Part shown: piece after piece, positions 1 through 6,530 of the stretch
How the letters are laid out: each line of letters starts with the position of its first letter
Numbering within the stretch: the first letter of the stretch is position 1
Source of the DNA: a virus
Length of the DNA: 49,443 bases
Virus record (IMG/VR): IMGVR_UViG_3300035670_000320
Span: 1-49,443 of that record
Reading direction: 5' to 3' (one strand)
Notes under the pieces: generated by a model
The model's input: the letters and a program-made list of their open reading frames with translations, nothing else
What the model was told of the DNA's origin: nothing
Databases searched by the model: none
Translations under genes and position numbers: made by a program

Positions 1-172
1 AGCGGTCAGGAGGCAGGTCGGGAGGATGTTCATTCCCGTTACGTCTGAGGTGACCCACCTCGGCGCTCGATCTGCTCTTGATGTCATCCGGGCTTCCCGG
101 GCTCTGCTAGGCTGATCGCACCTCCTTGCTGACTGCTCTTGGTCGAGTGGGTTTCTAGGAAGGTAGCACGGT

Positions 173-206
173 GAGGGTCCGGTTGAGCGCAGGCTCCCGG
201 ACCCTC
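173..206 (-). terminator. Hairpin terminator downstream of the 221-490 gene
   Basis: A perfect 10-bp inverted repeat (GAGGGTCCGG / CCGGACCCTC) lies 15 bp beyond the stop codon of the minus-strand gene ending at 221. There is no clear T run, which is common for high-GC actinobacterial terminators. The rest of 1-220 holds only a smaller palindrome, GAGGTGACCCACCTC near 47-61, and no convincing RNA gene. Confidence 0.6.
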
Positions 207-220
207 GTCCGTTCTCCGGG

Positions 221-490
221 TTAGAACTGGTCGTAGGTCGGCGTGTAGGGCTCGCCGTAGCGGATGCGACAGCCGAGCGTGATCGGTGACAGGCGCACCA
301 GGTCACCGCCTTCTTTGATGTGTTGGGCGATGTGTTCGAGGATGTCGGCTCGCAGGTCGGTCATCATGGCGTCGAGGCCGGTGATCGGTGGCTCAGCATC
401 AGGACCCATGTGGCCTGGGAGCGCTGGGAGTGCCTGCGCGGCGGTGTGATCGATGTCGATCGTGAGTGTGAGTGTGACGGTCTGTCGCAT
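221..490 (-). CDS. Small hypothetical protein, 89 aa
   Basis: I do not recognise this acidic soluble protein; it has no membrane segment or cysteine motif. The reading frame extends upstream to 598, but I chose the ATG at 490. It is preceded by AGAAAGACCACGACC, the same A-rich ribosome site plus CCACGAC spacer seen before many genes here, and a later start leaves the large 535-597 hairpin untranslated. It is the last gene of the left block, followed by a terminator. Beta-strand-like alternation at the N terminus (RQTVTLTLTIDID) precedes a helical middle. Function unknown. Confidence 0.6.
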   Translation of the reverse strand: MRQTVTLTLTIDIDHTAAQALPALPGHMGPDAEPPITGLDAMMTDLRADILEHIAQHIKEGGDLVRLSPITLGCRIRYGEPYTPTYDQF

Positions 491-534
491 GGTCGTGGTC
501 TTTCTGTCGGTGGTCGTGGTCAGGTGAGGGATGT

Positions 535-597
535 TGAGCGCTACCGGGACATCCCAACCGGGGGGGTTGGTCTGCTCCCTCACCCCGGTAGCGCTCA
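535..597. other. Large nested inverted repeat between the ERF gene and the 221-490 gene
   Basis: A perfect 14-bp inverted repeat (TGAGCGCTACCGGG at 535-548, its complement at 584-597) encloses a second 6-bp stem (CCAACC 554-559 / GGTTGG 565-570) around a G run. It lies 24 bp past the ERF stop and 45 bp before the next start. It has no T tract, so it may be a structured leader, a replication or recombination site, or an unusual terminator. The copy is at 46590-46652. Confidence 0.7.
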
Positions 598-621
598 CTG
601 GTGACGTTACAGCCTGTCGGG

Positions 622-1266
622 CTAGTCAGTCATCTCCAGGGCTCGGGCGGTGACCCAGCCGAGTGCTGTCGGATGCTGATCGACGTCGAGCGCTGAGAGG
701 GTGGTCCCGAACTGCTGTCGGAACTCCTCTCGGATCTGTTTCGACGATGAGGCTGGGAGATCGGCGAGGATCGCTCGGATCTGTTCCTCCTCACCTGTGC
801 GTGGTGCGATCGACTTCGGAGCGACTGCCGACCGATCGTCTCGACGGGTCCGAGTTTCCCGAGTGCCTGCTGACGCTCCGTCATCGTCCTCGGTGGCGAG
901 ACCACACACAGCCATCAGTGCGTAGCGTCGGGCGTAGGTGATCGCCGAGCCGGACTGCTGGATCGTCTTACCGACCGGGAACCTGATCGGTTGTGTCGTC
1001 AGATACTGACCGGACTTGTGAAGGATCGTCGTCCAGACGACGACGTCGTTGTCGTCCGATGATGCGGTCTGTGTGACGACGAGGCCGAGAGCGCCGAACA
1101 CTGGACGGATCGTCGAGAGTGCGTCTCGCAGATCGGCGTAGGTGTACGAGTACTGGCCTGCGTTAGCGGTGCGACCCTTCGTGATGTCGGACAGATGCGC
1201 CTGTGCGAGGACGAGAGCCTGAGCGACCATGTCGATCTGCTCGGAACGATCGGACCAGGCGCTCAT
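622..1266 (-). CDS. erf: ERF-family single-strand annealing recombinase
   Basis: The 214-aa product matches the ERF superfamily, phage proteins that anneal complementary single strands during recombination, genome circularisation and recombination-driven replication. The diagnostic segment is GSAITYARRYAL (about residues 106-117) followed by a TEDDDG acidic loop (125-130); the N-terminal half has the expected helix-strand core and the C-terminal 70 residues are a variable basic tail. Its ATG overlaps the stop of the upstream gene (TGATG), indicating translational coupling. With no phage polymerase in view, it is the main DNA-metabolism gene together with the RusA-like protein at 41954-42325. 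Confidence 0.85.
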   Translation of the reverse strand: MSAWSDRSEQIDMVAQALVLAQAHLSDITKGRTANAGQYSYTYADLRDALSTIRPVFGALGLVVTQTASSDDNDVVVWTTILHKSGQYLTTQPIRFPVGKTIQQSGSAITYARRYALMAVCGLATEDDDGASAGTRETRTRRDDRSAVAPKSIAPRTGEEEQIRAILADLPASSSKQIREEFRQQFGTTLSALDVDQHPTALGWVTARALEMTD

Positions 1267-1838
1267 CAGAACGGCTCCGGCAGGTCAGCAGTCGAGGCCT
1301 TGGGCTCGCCCTCGATACCACGATCGATCCTGACTGTGTATCCGGTCATCGAACGCACCCGATACTCGTCAGGCTGGAGGCCGAGACGTTTCCGGAACGC
1401 CGCCTTCGGCTGTGCTCCGAGGGAGAACGACTCCTCGATCAGATCGAACGTCTCACGAGCAACCTGGACGAGAGGCATCATGATCTCACCTGTCATCGGG
1501 TCCCGTGCGACCTTCTGTGCGATCGCACGCTTCGCATCGTCGAACATACGCTCCCGGCTCGTCTCGTCTTTCCAGACTGACGACTCCTTCTTGCGTCGCA
1601 CGAACTGGCCGATACCGGCGATCACCTGCGTGTCGTCCTCCATCCGTTCGGCGATGTCCATCTGGAGAGCGACCGTGAGATCGTTCAGGATGAGTGTGAT
1701 CTGATCGACCAGATCGAGGCGACGTGCGACCTCGTTGAGAGATGCGTCGGTCGGATCGACGATGCGCTCCAGTTTCCAGAGGATGTCTCGGAGCATGGTC
1801 GTCGGCTCAGGTATCGAGCCGGTCACTGTCGTGGTCAT
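1266..1838 (-). CDS. Hypothetical protein coupled to ERF, 190 aa
   Basis: A helical, charged protein that I do not recognise by name. The start chosen is the ATG at 1838, five codons inside the longest frame, because AAAGGACAACCC precedes it at good spacing. The mid-region FVRRKKESSVWKDE is strongly charged, and the last 40 residues look like a small beta domain. The stop overlaps the ERF start by one base, so the two are probably made together; proteins in this position often assist the annealing protein or act as a nuclease (inference from position only, no catalytic motif seen). Confidence 0.65.
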   Translation of the reverse strand: MTTTVTGSIPEPTTMLRDILWKLERIVDPTDASLNEVARRLDLVDQITLILNDLTVALQMDIAERMEDDTQVIAGIGQFVRRKKESSVWKDETSRERMFDDAKRAIAQKVARDPMTGEIMMPLVQVARETFDLIEESFSLGAQPKAAFRKRLGLQPDEYRVRSMTGYTVRIDRGIEGEPKASTADLPEPF

Positions 1839-1870
1839 GGGTTGTCCTTTCATGGGTTGTGGGTCTGTGG

Positions 1871-2071
1871 TCAGAACTTGTGCTCTAGCGACATGGCGAG
1901 ACGCATGGCGGTGTCAGCGAGATAACGATGGGTCGAGGCGATCGCATCCTGCGTCGTCAAAGGAAACTTCGGGTTGCTGACGTCGGCCTCGATGATCGAG
2001 GTGACCTTCTGGATCATGTCGATGACACGATCGAGGTCGGCCAGCAGAGATGCTGTGTCGGTGGTGGTCAT
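1871..2071 (-). CDS. Small helical hypothetical protein, 66 aa
   Basis: The protein starts MTTTDTASLLADLDRV and is predicted to be two or three amphipathic helices with no cysteines or membrane segment. AAAGAGAGACC lies just upstream of the ATG. It is first in a short run reading into the ERF operon, 32 bp before the next start. Function not recognisable. Confidence 0.6.
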   Translation of the reverse strand: MTTTDTASLLADLDRVIDMIQKVTSIIEADVSNPKFPLTTQDAIASTHRYLADTAMRLAMSLEHKF

Positions 2072-2130
2072 GGTCTCTCTTTCTGTCGGTGTGTTTCGCT
2101 TGTTCTAGCGAAGGGGTGTGGCACTCTGAG

Positions 2131-2400
2131 TCAGAGTGCTGTGCGCTCGTACCGGGTCCACTGCTTCGGTGTCCAGGTGCGAGCGAAGTCAGGCTCGATG
2201 TCCTGATAGCAGGATCGGCAGGCGATCCCTGTCTCACTGCCGGTGGCTGATGCCTGACAGCATGGGGTCAGCGGATAGATCTGATCGCCGGAGCGAACGA
2301 ACGTGACGTTCATCCATCCTGCGTAGTCGTACTCGCCGATCACGATCGGTGTGATGTCTGTCGTGGTCATGGTCGTGGTCCTGTCTGTGGTCGTGGTCAT
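2131..2400 (-). CDS. Small zinc-ribbon-like protein from a leaderless promoter, 89 aa
   Basis: Two cysteine pairs (PCCQA near residue 47 and CRSCY near residue 62) suggest a zinc ribbon. The promoter at 2408-2436 places the -10 hexamer only 7 nt before the ATG at 2400, so the mRNA would begin at or next to the start codon. A second in-frame ATG at 2370 is preceded by ACAGGACCACGACC, the local ribosome-site pattern, so a shorter 79-aa form (MTTTDITPI) could also be made. Function unknown; small zinc proteins like this are common in early regions of actinophages. Confidence 0.65.
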   Translation of the reverse strand: MTTTTDRTTTMTTTDITPIVIGEYDYAGWMNVTFVRSGDQIYPLTPCCQASATGSETGIACRSCYQDIEPDFARTWTPKQWTRYERTAL

Positions 2401-2407
2401 ATCCGAA

Positions 2408-2436
2408 ACAGTACCGACTACTGTCGGCTAGGGCAA
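2408..2436 (-). promoter_or_regulatory. Promoter with palindromic operator in spacer (copy 1)
   Basis: Minus strand: TTGCCC (2436-2431), 17-bp spacer containing CCGACAGTAGTCGG, TACTGT (2413-2408), then 7 nt to the ATG at 2400. The palindrome fills the spacer, so a bound protein would block RNA polymerase. Identical copy at 48463-48491. Confidence 0.8.
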
Positions 2437-2437
2437 G

Positions 2438-2902
2438 TCATGGCTGGAGCACCGCCCCAGATCCTCCGCAGTCGTAGCACGCCCAGCCGGGCCACCCGTC
2501 GCTACCTCCTGCGCCACCACAGCGCTCGCATCGACACAGACCCTGACGAGCCCACTCTGCGTTCTCTCGTTCGATCCGTTCGCTCCGGGCCTTCTGCCTC
2601 GCCTGATACTCCGGATCAGCCTCGATCATGTCACGATGACGCCAGTAGGCCGAGATCCTCTCCTGAGCGATCGGATCGGCGCTGACATACGTTCGATCCT
2701 GCTGGCCTCGTGTGACCTCATAGCCACGGTCACGCTCGATGCGCTGACGCTCAGCGTCCCGGCTACAGGTGATGAGCGAGCCGAGATAGATCTCGGGGGC
2801 CTCGCACCAGACGTCACCGTCTTTCCAGACGCCCTCCTGCGGATACACGGTCGTTCCGCATCCGGCGCACGTCCCTCGGTACTTGTTCGTCATCGTGGTC
2901 AT
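2438..2902 (-). CDS. Zinc-finger protein with DnaJ-type CxxC repeats, 154 aa
   Basis: The N terminus has a zinc ribbon (CAGCGTTV, then cysteines near residues 34 and 46). The C terminus has CRCERCGGAGGS and CYDCGGSG, resembling the CxxCxGxG zinc modules of DnaJ. The middle is a long charged helix rich in Arg and Glu. The frame is open to 3058, but the ATG at 2902 lies 6 nt after the -10 box of promoter 2909-2937, the leaderless arrangement seen in its neighbours. It probably binds protein or nucleic acid through zinc; the exact role cannot be inferred. Confidence 0.7.
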   Translation of the reverse strand: MTTMTNKYRGTCAGCGTTVYPQEGVWKDGDVWCEAPEIYLGSLITCSRDAERQRIERDRGYEVTRGQQDRTYVSADPIAQERISAYWRHRDMIEADPEYQARQKARSERIERENAEWARQGLCRCERCGGAGGSDGWPGWACYDCGGSGAVLQP

Positions 2903-2903
2903 G

Positions 2904-3194
2904 TCAGAACCATACCCGACTCGTGTCGGCATCGCAAGCCATCTCGACATCGAAGCCAGTCTCCTCAACCTCCTGGCAGTACGGACACCACTCGTTCGAG
3001 AACCGGGCCCACGCCCAGAGCCGAGCCCGGTTCGTGTCCTGAACGATGCCGATGTCACCGTCGCATCCCTCGTGATGGCAGTACAGGGCCCATCGGCCTC
3101 CGTCCTGGGCCTCGGAGTCGCAGAGCAGTTCCTCTGTGACTCGCAGGCCGAACGTGGACTTGGCAGTGCGGAGCGGTCGGGTCGTCGTGGTCAT
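2904..3194 (-). CDS. Small cysteine-rich hypothetical protein, leaderless, 96 aa
   Basis: Begins MTTTTRPLRTAK, at the ATG 7 nt past the -10 box of promoter 3202-3230. Cysteines and histidines cluster in CHHEGCDG (residues about 39-46) and CPYCQE (about 69-74), suggesting one zinc site. The last ten codons coincide with the promoter and operator of the next gene, so the C-terminal residues CDADTSRVWF are written by regulatory DNA. No family recognised. Confidence 0.65.
   Translation of the reverse strand: MTTTTRPLRTAKSTFGLRVTEELLCDSEAQDGGRWALYCHHEGCDGDIGIVQDTNRARLWAWARFSNEWCPYCQEVEETGFDVEMACDADTSRVWF
2909..2937 (-). promoter_or_regulatory. Promoter with palindromic operator, inside a coding 3' end
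   Basis: TTGCGA (2937-2932), 17-bp spacer with CCGACACGAGTCGG, TATGGT (2914-2909), 6 nt to the ATG at 2902. It lies within the last codons of the upstream gene (2904-3194). Identical copy at 48964-48992. Confidence 0.75.
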
Positions 3195-3201
3195 GTCACA
3201 A

Positions 3202-3230
3202 ACAATACCGACTCCAGTCGGTCAGCGCAA
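3202..3230 (-). promoter_or_regulatory. Promoter with palindromic operator in spacer
   Basis: TTGCGC (3230-3225), 17-bp spacer with CCGACTGGAGTCGG, TATTGT (3207-3202), 7 nt to the ATG at 3194. Identical copy at 49257-49285. Confidence 0.8.
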
Positions 3231-3246
3231 GTACCTACACAAAGTT

Positions 3247-3278
3247 CGAGGGAGCCCCCCGACAGAAGGGCTCCCTCG
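3247..3278. terminator. Hairpin terminator after the endolysin gene
   Basis: CGAGGGAGCC pairs with GGCTCCCTCG across a short loop. It separates the endolysin transcript from the repeat-region promoter at 3202-3230. The stem is the same GAGGGAGCC element used at 35068-35091. A copy is at 49302-49333. Confidence 0.75.
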
Positions 3279-3325
3279 ATGTCGTCCCTACCCGTCGGCA
3301 GGGTTTGACCACGACGATGCCCACA

Positions 3326-3349
3326 CTATCCCCACGAGCCTGGGGATAG
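3326..3349. terminator. Second hairpin just past the endolysin stop
   Basis: CTATCCCC and GGGGATAG form an 8-bp stem 6 bp beyond the endolysin stop codon. In the variant sequence at 49371-49443 these bases differ, yet a different inverted pair (TCCACA / TGTGGA) occupies the same place, which suggests a hairpin is kept although its sequence is not. Confidence 0.5.
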
Positions 3350-3354
3350 CCCGA

Positions 3355-4110
3355 TTAGCCGAACATCGCACGCCACGTGACCGGACCGACGACTCCGTCC
3401 GATTTCAGGCCACGGGCCCTTTGCCACTTCTGAACCAGGGTCCGGGTCACGGGTCCGAAGTTTCCATCCGGTCGAGCCCCGACAGCCGCTTGGACGAGTT
3501 TCACCGCATCGCCCCGAGAGCCCACACGCACGGGTTGGCCGGGATAGTCGAACCGCAACGGGCCCGGCGCAGGAGGCCTCGGCGCAGGTGGCTTCGGAGC
3601 CGGAGCAGGCGCAGGACCCGGGGCCGGGCTGGGCTTGCCAGTGATCTCAGCGAACACCCGGTCGTAGTAGCCAGGGTCGTCGGCATACGTTGGGGCGATC
3701 TCGACGTGATACCAGTCTCCACCAGGCGACCCGATCGTGTTCCGCTGATAGATCTTCCAGTCGGCCCGGTCGCATCGCCAGCCACGACCGAACGGTGGCA
3801 AGTAATAATCGTGAATCTCCTCGATGAGCAGGGCTTCAGCGTTCCGTACGAGAAACTCGGGAACGACAAGCGACTCTAGATAGTTCCCGAAGCCTCGGTT
3901 CTTCACTCGACGCCATGACAGATCGGCGGCTCGACCAGTCGAATGAACAGAAGGACGAGCCTTGCCGGGAGCGTTCATGTTCCGAACGACCCACGTTCCG
4001 TTATTCCACACTCCTTGCCCGAAATGAGCGCAGAGCAGGCTTACGAACCGTTCCGTCCCGGCTCGTTTTCCACGAGCGTCGCCGTCGTAGCCCGTGTATT
4101 TCCGGGTCAC
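3355..4110 (-). CDS. Endolysin: M15-type peptidase plus peptidoglycan-binding domain
   Basis: This 251-aa enzyme should cleave peptide stems of host peptidoglycan at the end of infection. Residues about 45-150 form a VanY/M15 zinc-peptidase-like domain: HSTGRAAD (56-63) supplies the HxxGxAxD zinc ligands and WYHVE (133-137) the third histidine. A Pro-Ala linker (159-184) leads to a C-terminal PG_binding_1 domain (about 192-251, ending [10 protein letters not shown]). I chose the GTG at 4110: it overlaps the preceding stop (GTGA) and follows a GAGGACTTCTC ribosome site, whereas the ATG at 4131 does not. No signal peptide, so a holin is needed for access; candidates are at 18308 and 18625. Confidence 0.85.
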   Translation of the reverse strand: MTRKYTGYDGDARGKRAGTERFVSLLCAHFGQGVWNNGTWVVRNMNAPGKARPSVHSTGRAADLSWRRVKNRGFGNYLESLVVPEFLVRNAEALLIEEIHDYYLPPFGRGWRCDRADWKIYQRNTIGSPGGDWYHVEIAPTYADDPGYYDRVFAEITGKPSPAPGPAPAPAPKPPAPRPPAPGPLRFDYPGQPVRVGSRGDAVKLVQAAVGARPDGNFGPVTRTLVQKWQRARGLKSDGVVGPVTWRAMFG

Positions 4111-4595
4111 GAGAAGTCCTCTTCGATCCAACTGGCGTCGATACCAGAGTCCGTGACCTCGACCTCGACGACCGGAGTTTCGATCTCGACCGGCTCCGAC
4201 ACTTCCTCGACGACCGGGGCGATCACCTCGTCACGGTCACGGTTCCGTTTCCGTTTCGACGGCTTCTCCGGAGCGACGACACCAGTCAGCGACAGGCCAC
4301 CGAGGACAGCGAGAGCCTCGGAGATCGTCTCCACCGTCGCCTGCTGAGCGACCGTCGGCTCACCCTGCGTCCAGATCACCCCGGACTCGCCGCTCGTCAG
4401 GACGAGGGCACGCCCGTCGGGTGACACGACAGCGACCGGAACCGGATCGGAGTTCAGGGCCCGGACCACCAGGTTCGACAGCGAGCCGTCGGCCCGTACG
4501 GTCGTCACCGACGTCGGGACACCTTTGCCTCGGAGCAGATGCCGACCGTCGAGGATGATCCCAGGCAGGCCGGACAGTAGATCGTCGATATTCAT
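4107..4595 (-). CDS. Hypothetical protein upstream of the endolysin, 162 aa
   Basis: The first 110 residues look like a compact alpha/beta domain; the last 50 form a highly acidic tail of Val, Glu and Pro ([18 protein letters not shown]) after a basic KRKRNRDRD patch. No membrane helix is evident, so it does not look like a holin. Its stop overlaps the endolysin GTG. It could be a virion or lysis accessory protein; I cannot assign a family. Confidence 0.6.
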   Translation of the reverse strand: MNIDDLLSGLPGIILDGRHLLRGKGVPTSVTTVRADGSLSNLVVRALNSDPVPVAVVSPDGRALVLTSGESGVIWTQGEPTVAQQATVETISEALAVLGGLSLTGVVAPEKPSKRKRNRDRDEVIAPVVEEVSEPVEIETPVVEVEVTDSGIDASWIEEDFS

Positions 4596-4623
4596 GCTCC
4601 GAGCGTACCAGTGCGCCCGAACG

Positions 4624-5193
4624 CTATGCCGGGAGGAAGGAGAGCCAACCGGTGACGATGTATTTATCCTGCGTCGGGCTCGGGATCCCTCGATGCGTAT
4701 GAGTCCAGTCGGACGGCCAGATCAGGATTCGACCGGCTCGAGGTTCCGTGACGAGGTTCTGATAATAGAACTCGGTGCCACCCTCGTCGGTGACGTCGTT
4801 CAGGTAGACCATCCAGACGAGATGCCGGTAGATCTCGTCTCCGGCTCCTCGCTCCGAATGAAACGAGTGAAACGCCATTCCCGGTTCGTAATGCTGGAGG
4901 TGATAGGCCGGATACAGGCCGAACGTCATAGGTCGTCGGGCGTATTCATATTCGGCGATGTAGCGGTCCAGAGCGGTCTGTAGACCCTCGAACATTCGAC
5001 GGTGAAGTCCAAGTTCCTGGTCTGCGTAGTAGGTGACCTGCCAGCACTCTTTCAGGTCTGGCGGTATTTCCCCAGGTAGATGCCCGAGATATCTCGATCG
5101 GCGAGGCGAGTTGCGGAACTCGTCGATTAGGAGCCGACAGTAGTCGCCGTCGAGGAGGTCGTATTGGCCGACGAACGTGACCGAACTGCTCAT
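4624..5193 (-). CDS. 2-oxoglutarate/Fe(II) dioxygenase, prolyl 4-hydroxylase-like
   Basis: A 189-aa single-domain protein with a double-stranded beta-helix signature. The proximal iron ligands are probably H112 and E114 in FHSERG (an HxE variant of the usual HxD). The distal histidine is in WTHTHRG (165-167), and a basic residue for 2-oxoglutarate sits in QDKYIVTGW (176-184). The strands HLVWMVYLNDV and GGTEFYYQ are typical of phage and P4H-type oxygenases. The family hydroxylates proteins, nucleic acids or small molecules; the substrate here is unknown. The ATG overlaps the stop of the PhyH-like gene by 4 bp. One of four such genes between 4624 and 8360. Confidence 0.75.
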   Translation of the reverse strand: MSSSVTFVGQYDLLDGDYCRLLIDEFRNSPRRSRYLGHLPGEIPPDLKECWQVTYYADQELGLHRRMFEGLQTALDRYIAEYEYARRPMTFGLYPAYHLQHYEPGMAFHSFHSERGAGDEIYRHLVWMVYLNDVTDEGGTEFYYQNLVTEPRAGRILIWPSDWTHTHRGIPSPTQDKYIVTGWLSFLPA

Positions 5194-6047
5194 AGTTTCC
5201 CGATCTTAGAGAAGAAACGGTCGAGGTCATCTCCCCCGTAGGGTCGGAGCGTAGGTCGTTCCTTTCTCCGTAGTTTGCCGTCTTTCATTTCGACCGCCTG
5301 AGTATGGAAGATCAGGGAGCGGCGTTCGACTAACCCTTCGACTCGACCAGAGCGATGGATCAGTCGGTTATGCCAAAGAAGTACGTCGCCTCGATTAGCG
5401 AGGAATCGTTCCGGTTCGGCGTTTCGTCGTTCGATTTCTTCTTCGATGATCGGAAGGATCAGAGGTTCTAAGCCGAGCAGACCGTAGATCTGATCGGTGG
5501 CGATCTCAGGATGCCGTTCCGGTGCGAGTGGTGGGAGCCAGCGGTGCGAGCCCCGGAAATACTCGAACGGACCGGAGGTCTCGATGATCTCGTCGAGCGC
5601 TATCCAGACGGAGACCTGATAGCCGTAGACAGTTCGGTCGAAGAGGTATTGCTCGAAATGCCAGGCCAGTTCGGTGCTCGCCCAGTTCGTTAGACTGACA
5701 ACCGGGTAGGCCGATAATCCGAGGAGTTCTCGCACGGGCTCCTGAATCTGGTCGCAGAGCGCTATCTCTAGGAGTTCGTCGATCGCTAAACACGCCTGGA
5801 AGGAGCCGTAACCCATAGGACGTTCGTAGGTTTCGATCTGCCCGAGGACCGCTCGAGCGCCACCGTTATCGGTCATCCAGCGTGACTCGTAGGCCGAAAG
5901 TAACGATTCGGGGATCTGCTTCCTGAGGATCACGACCCCGTCGTCTGCCCAGGCTTTCTGTAAATCGGTTCGAGGGGACCGTTCGGGCTCTGGTATCGCC
6001 CAGATCGGCCAGGTGATCGTCATCCGGTCTAGCGGCGTGCCCAACAT
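5190..6047 (-). CDS. Phytanoyl-CoA dioxygenase (PhyH)-like 2OG/Fe(II) oxygenase
   Basis: The 285-aa sequence has the PhyH pattern: a WADDGVVILRK start to the fold, WHFEQYL giving an HxE iron pair, SGPFEYFRGSHRW, then GDVLLWHNRLIHRSG with the distal histidine and a 2OG-binding Arg in RRSLIFH. PhyH proteins hydroxylate diverse small molecules, and some are tailoring enzymes. The ATG at 6047 follows GAGGACGACC and overlaps the methyltransferase gene by 19 bp; an alternative ATG at 6023 (MTITWP) avoids the overlap but lacks a ribosome site. Coupled downstream to the second dioxygenase (ATGA). Confidence 0.75.
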   Translation of the reverse strand: MLGTPLDRMTITWPIWAIPEPERSPRTDLQKAWADDGVVILRKQIPESLLSAYESRWMTDNGGARAVLGQIETYERPMGYGSFQACLAIDELLEIALCDQIQEPVRELLGLSAYPVVSLTNWASTELAWHFEQYLFDRTVYGYQVSVWIALDEIIETSGPFEYFRGSHRWLPPLAPERHPEIATDQIYGLLGLEPLILPIIEEEIERRNAEPERFLANRGDVLLWHNRLIHRSGRVEGLVERRSLIFHTQAVEMKDGKLRRKERPTLRPYGGDDLDRFFSKIGKL

Positions 6048-6499
6048 CGCAGGTCGTCCTCGATCCGGTCGATCGAATAGTGACGGAAGGGATCTAACGC
6101 ACCTGCGAGATCCTGCGGACGAATGTTCTCGTAATACTCCCCAGGTCGTAGGCCACTTCCGTCGGCTGAATGTTTCGGGCGGTCCGGACCGGCCATAGTC
6201 GCTATCAGGAACCCTCCCGGACTTAGAAGCCGAAACGAGTTGTGGATGATCCGACGCCAGTCGGGGGTGTGCTCGAATACTTCGGCGCAGAGAACGATCT
6301 GAACGGGCTCGGAAACGTAGGTCGCTCCGTCGGCTATTTCATCGACTCCGGGTCCGTCCTCGATATCTATTCCCCACCAGTCGTGGTGGAGATAGCGGAG
6401 TTCTCCGTTCACGTTACGACTTCCGATCTCTAAGATCCGTCCGGTCGGACCGATCTGCCGAACGAGATGCTCGATGTAGGTGCGGGCTCGATCGTGAAT
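6029..6499 (-). CDS. Small class I SAM-dependent methyltransferase, no standard start codon
   Basis: The reading frame encodes a compact Rossmann methyltransferase: motif I RILEIGSRNVNG, an acidic post-I strand GIDIEDG, motif QIVLCAEVFEHTPDW, and LSPGGFLIATMAG. The only ATG/GTG/TTG in the frame is a GTG at 6412, which would delete motif I, so the true N terminus must lie upstream. The frame is open to a TAG at 6508-6506. The first plausible start is ATT at 6499, 6 nt after a TAGCCT -10-like box, which matches the leaderless spacing used elsewhere. Alternatively the 5' end was lost when the plus-strand glycosyltransferase inserted. The substrate may be a sugar, lipid or protein. Confidence 0.55.
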   Translation of the reverse strand: MHDRARTYIEHLVRQIGPTGRILEIGSRNVNGELRYLHHDWWGIDIEDGPGVDEIADGATYVSEPVQIVLCAEVFEHTPDWRRIIHNSFRLLSPGGFLIATMAGPDRPKHSADGSGLRPGEYYENIRPQDLAGALDPFRHYSIDRIEDDLRCWARR

Positions 6500-6504
6500 A
6501 AACC

Positions 6505-6530
6505 CAGGCTAGCACCACTATCCTGCTCTC
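6505..6530. promoter_or_regulatory. Compact divergent promoter region
   Basis: On the plus strand TATCCT ends 6 nt before the glycosyltransferase ATG at 6531, the same -10-to-ATG spacing as the other leaderless genes. On the minus strand TAGCCT ends 6 nt before the ATT proposed for the methyltransferase. No good -35 is visible on either strand. Confidence 0.4.

Larger units (their letters stand above)
1..3315. repeat. Left copy of 3,315-bp exact direct repeat (terminal redundancy)
   Basis: This block recurs without a visible difference at 46056-49370, a constant offset of 46,055 bp. It carries the ERF gene and six small genes, all on the minus strand. The repeat means either a long direct terminal repeat or an overlapping end of a circular or circularly permuted map. 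A genuine terminal repeat should end at the physical genome end. Here the right copy runs on for 73 bases into sequence homologous, but not identical, to what follows the left copy. I therefore favour a circular map assembled across strain variants (inference). Base 1 falls inside coding sequence of the minus-strand ORF at 46029-46142, leaving only its first 87 bases here. Confidence 0.95.

Noticed and set aside
1-220. tRNA or small RNA in the gene-poor left end
   Set aside because: No clover-leaf arms or conserved TTCRA loop could be formed; only a terminator and a short palindrome are convincing.
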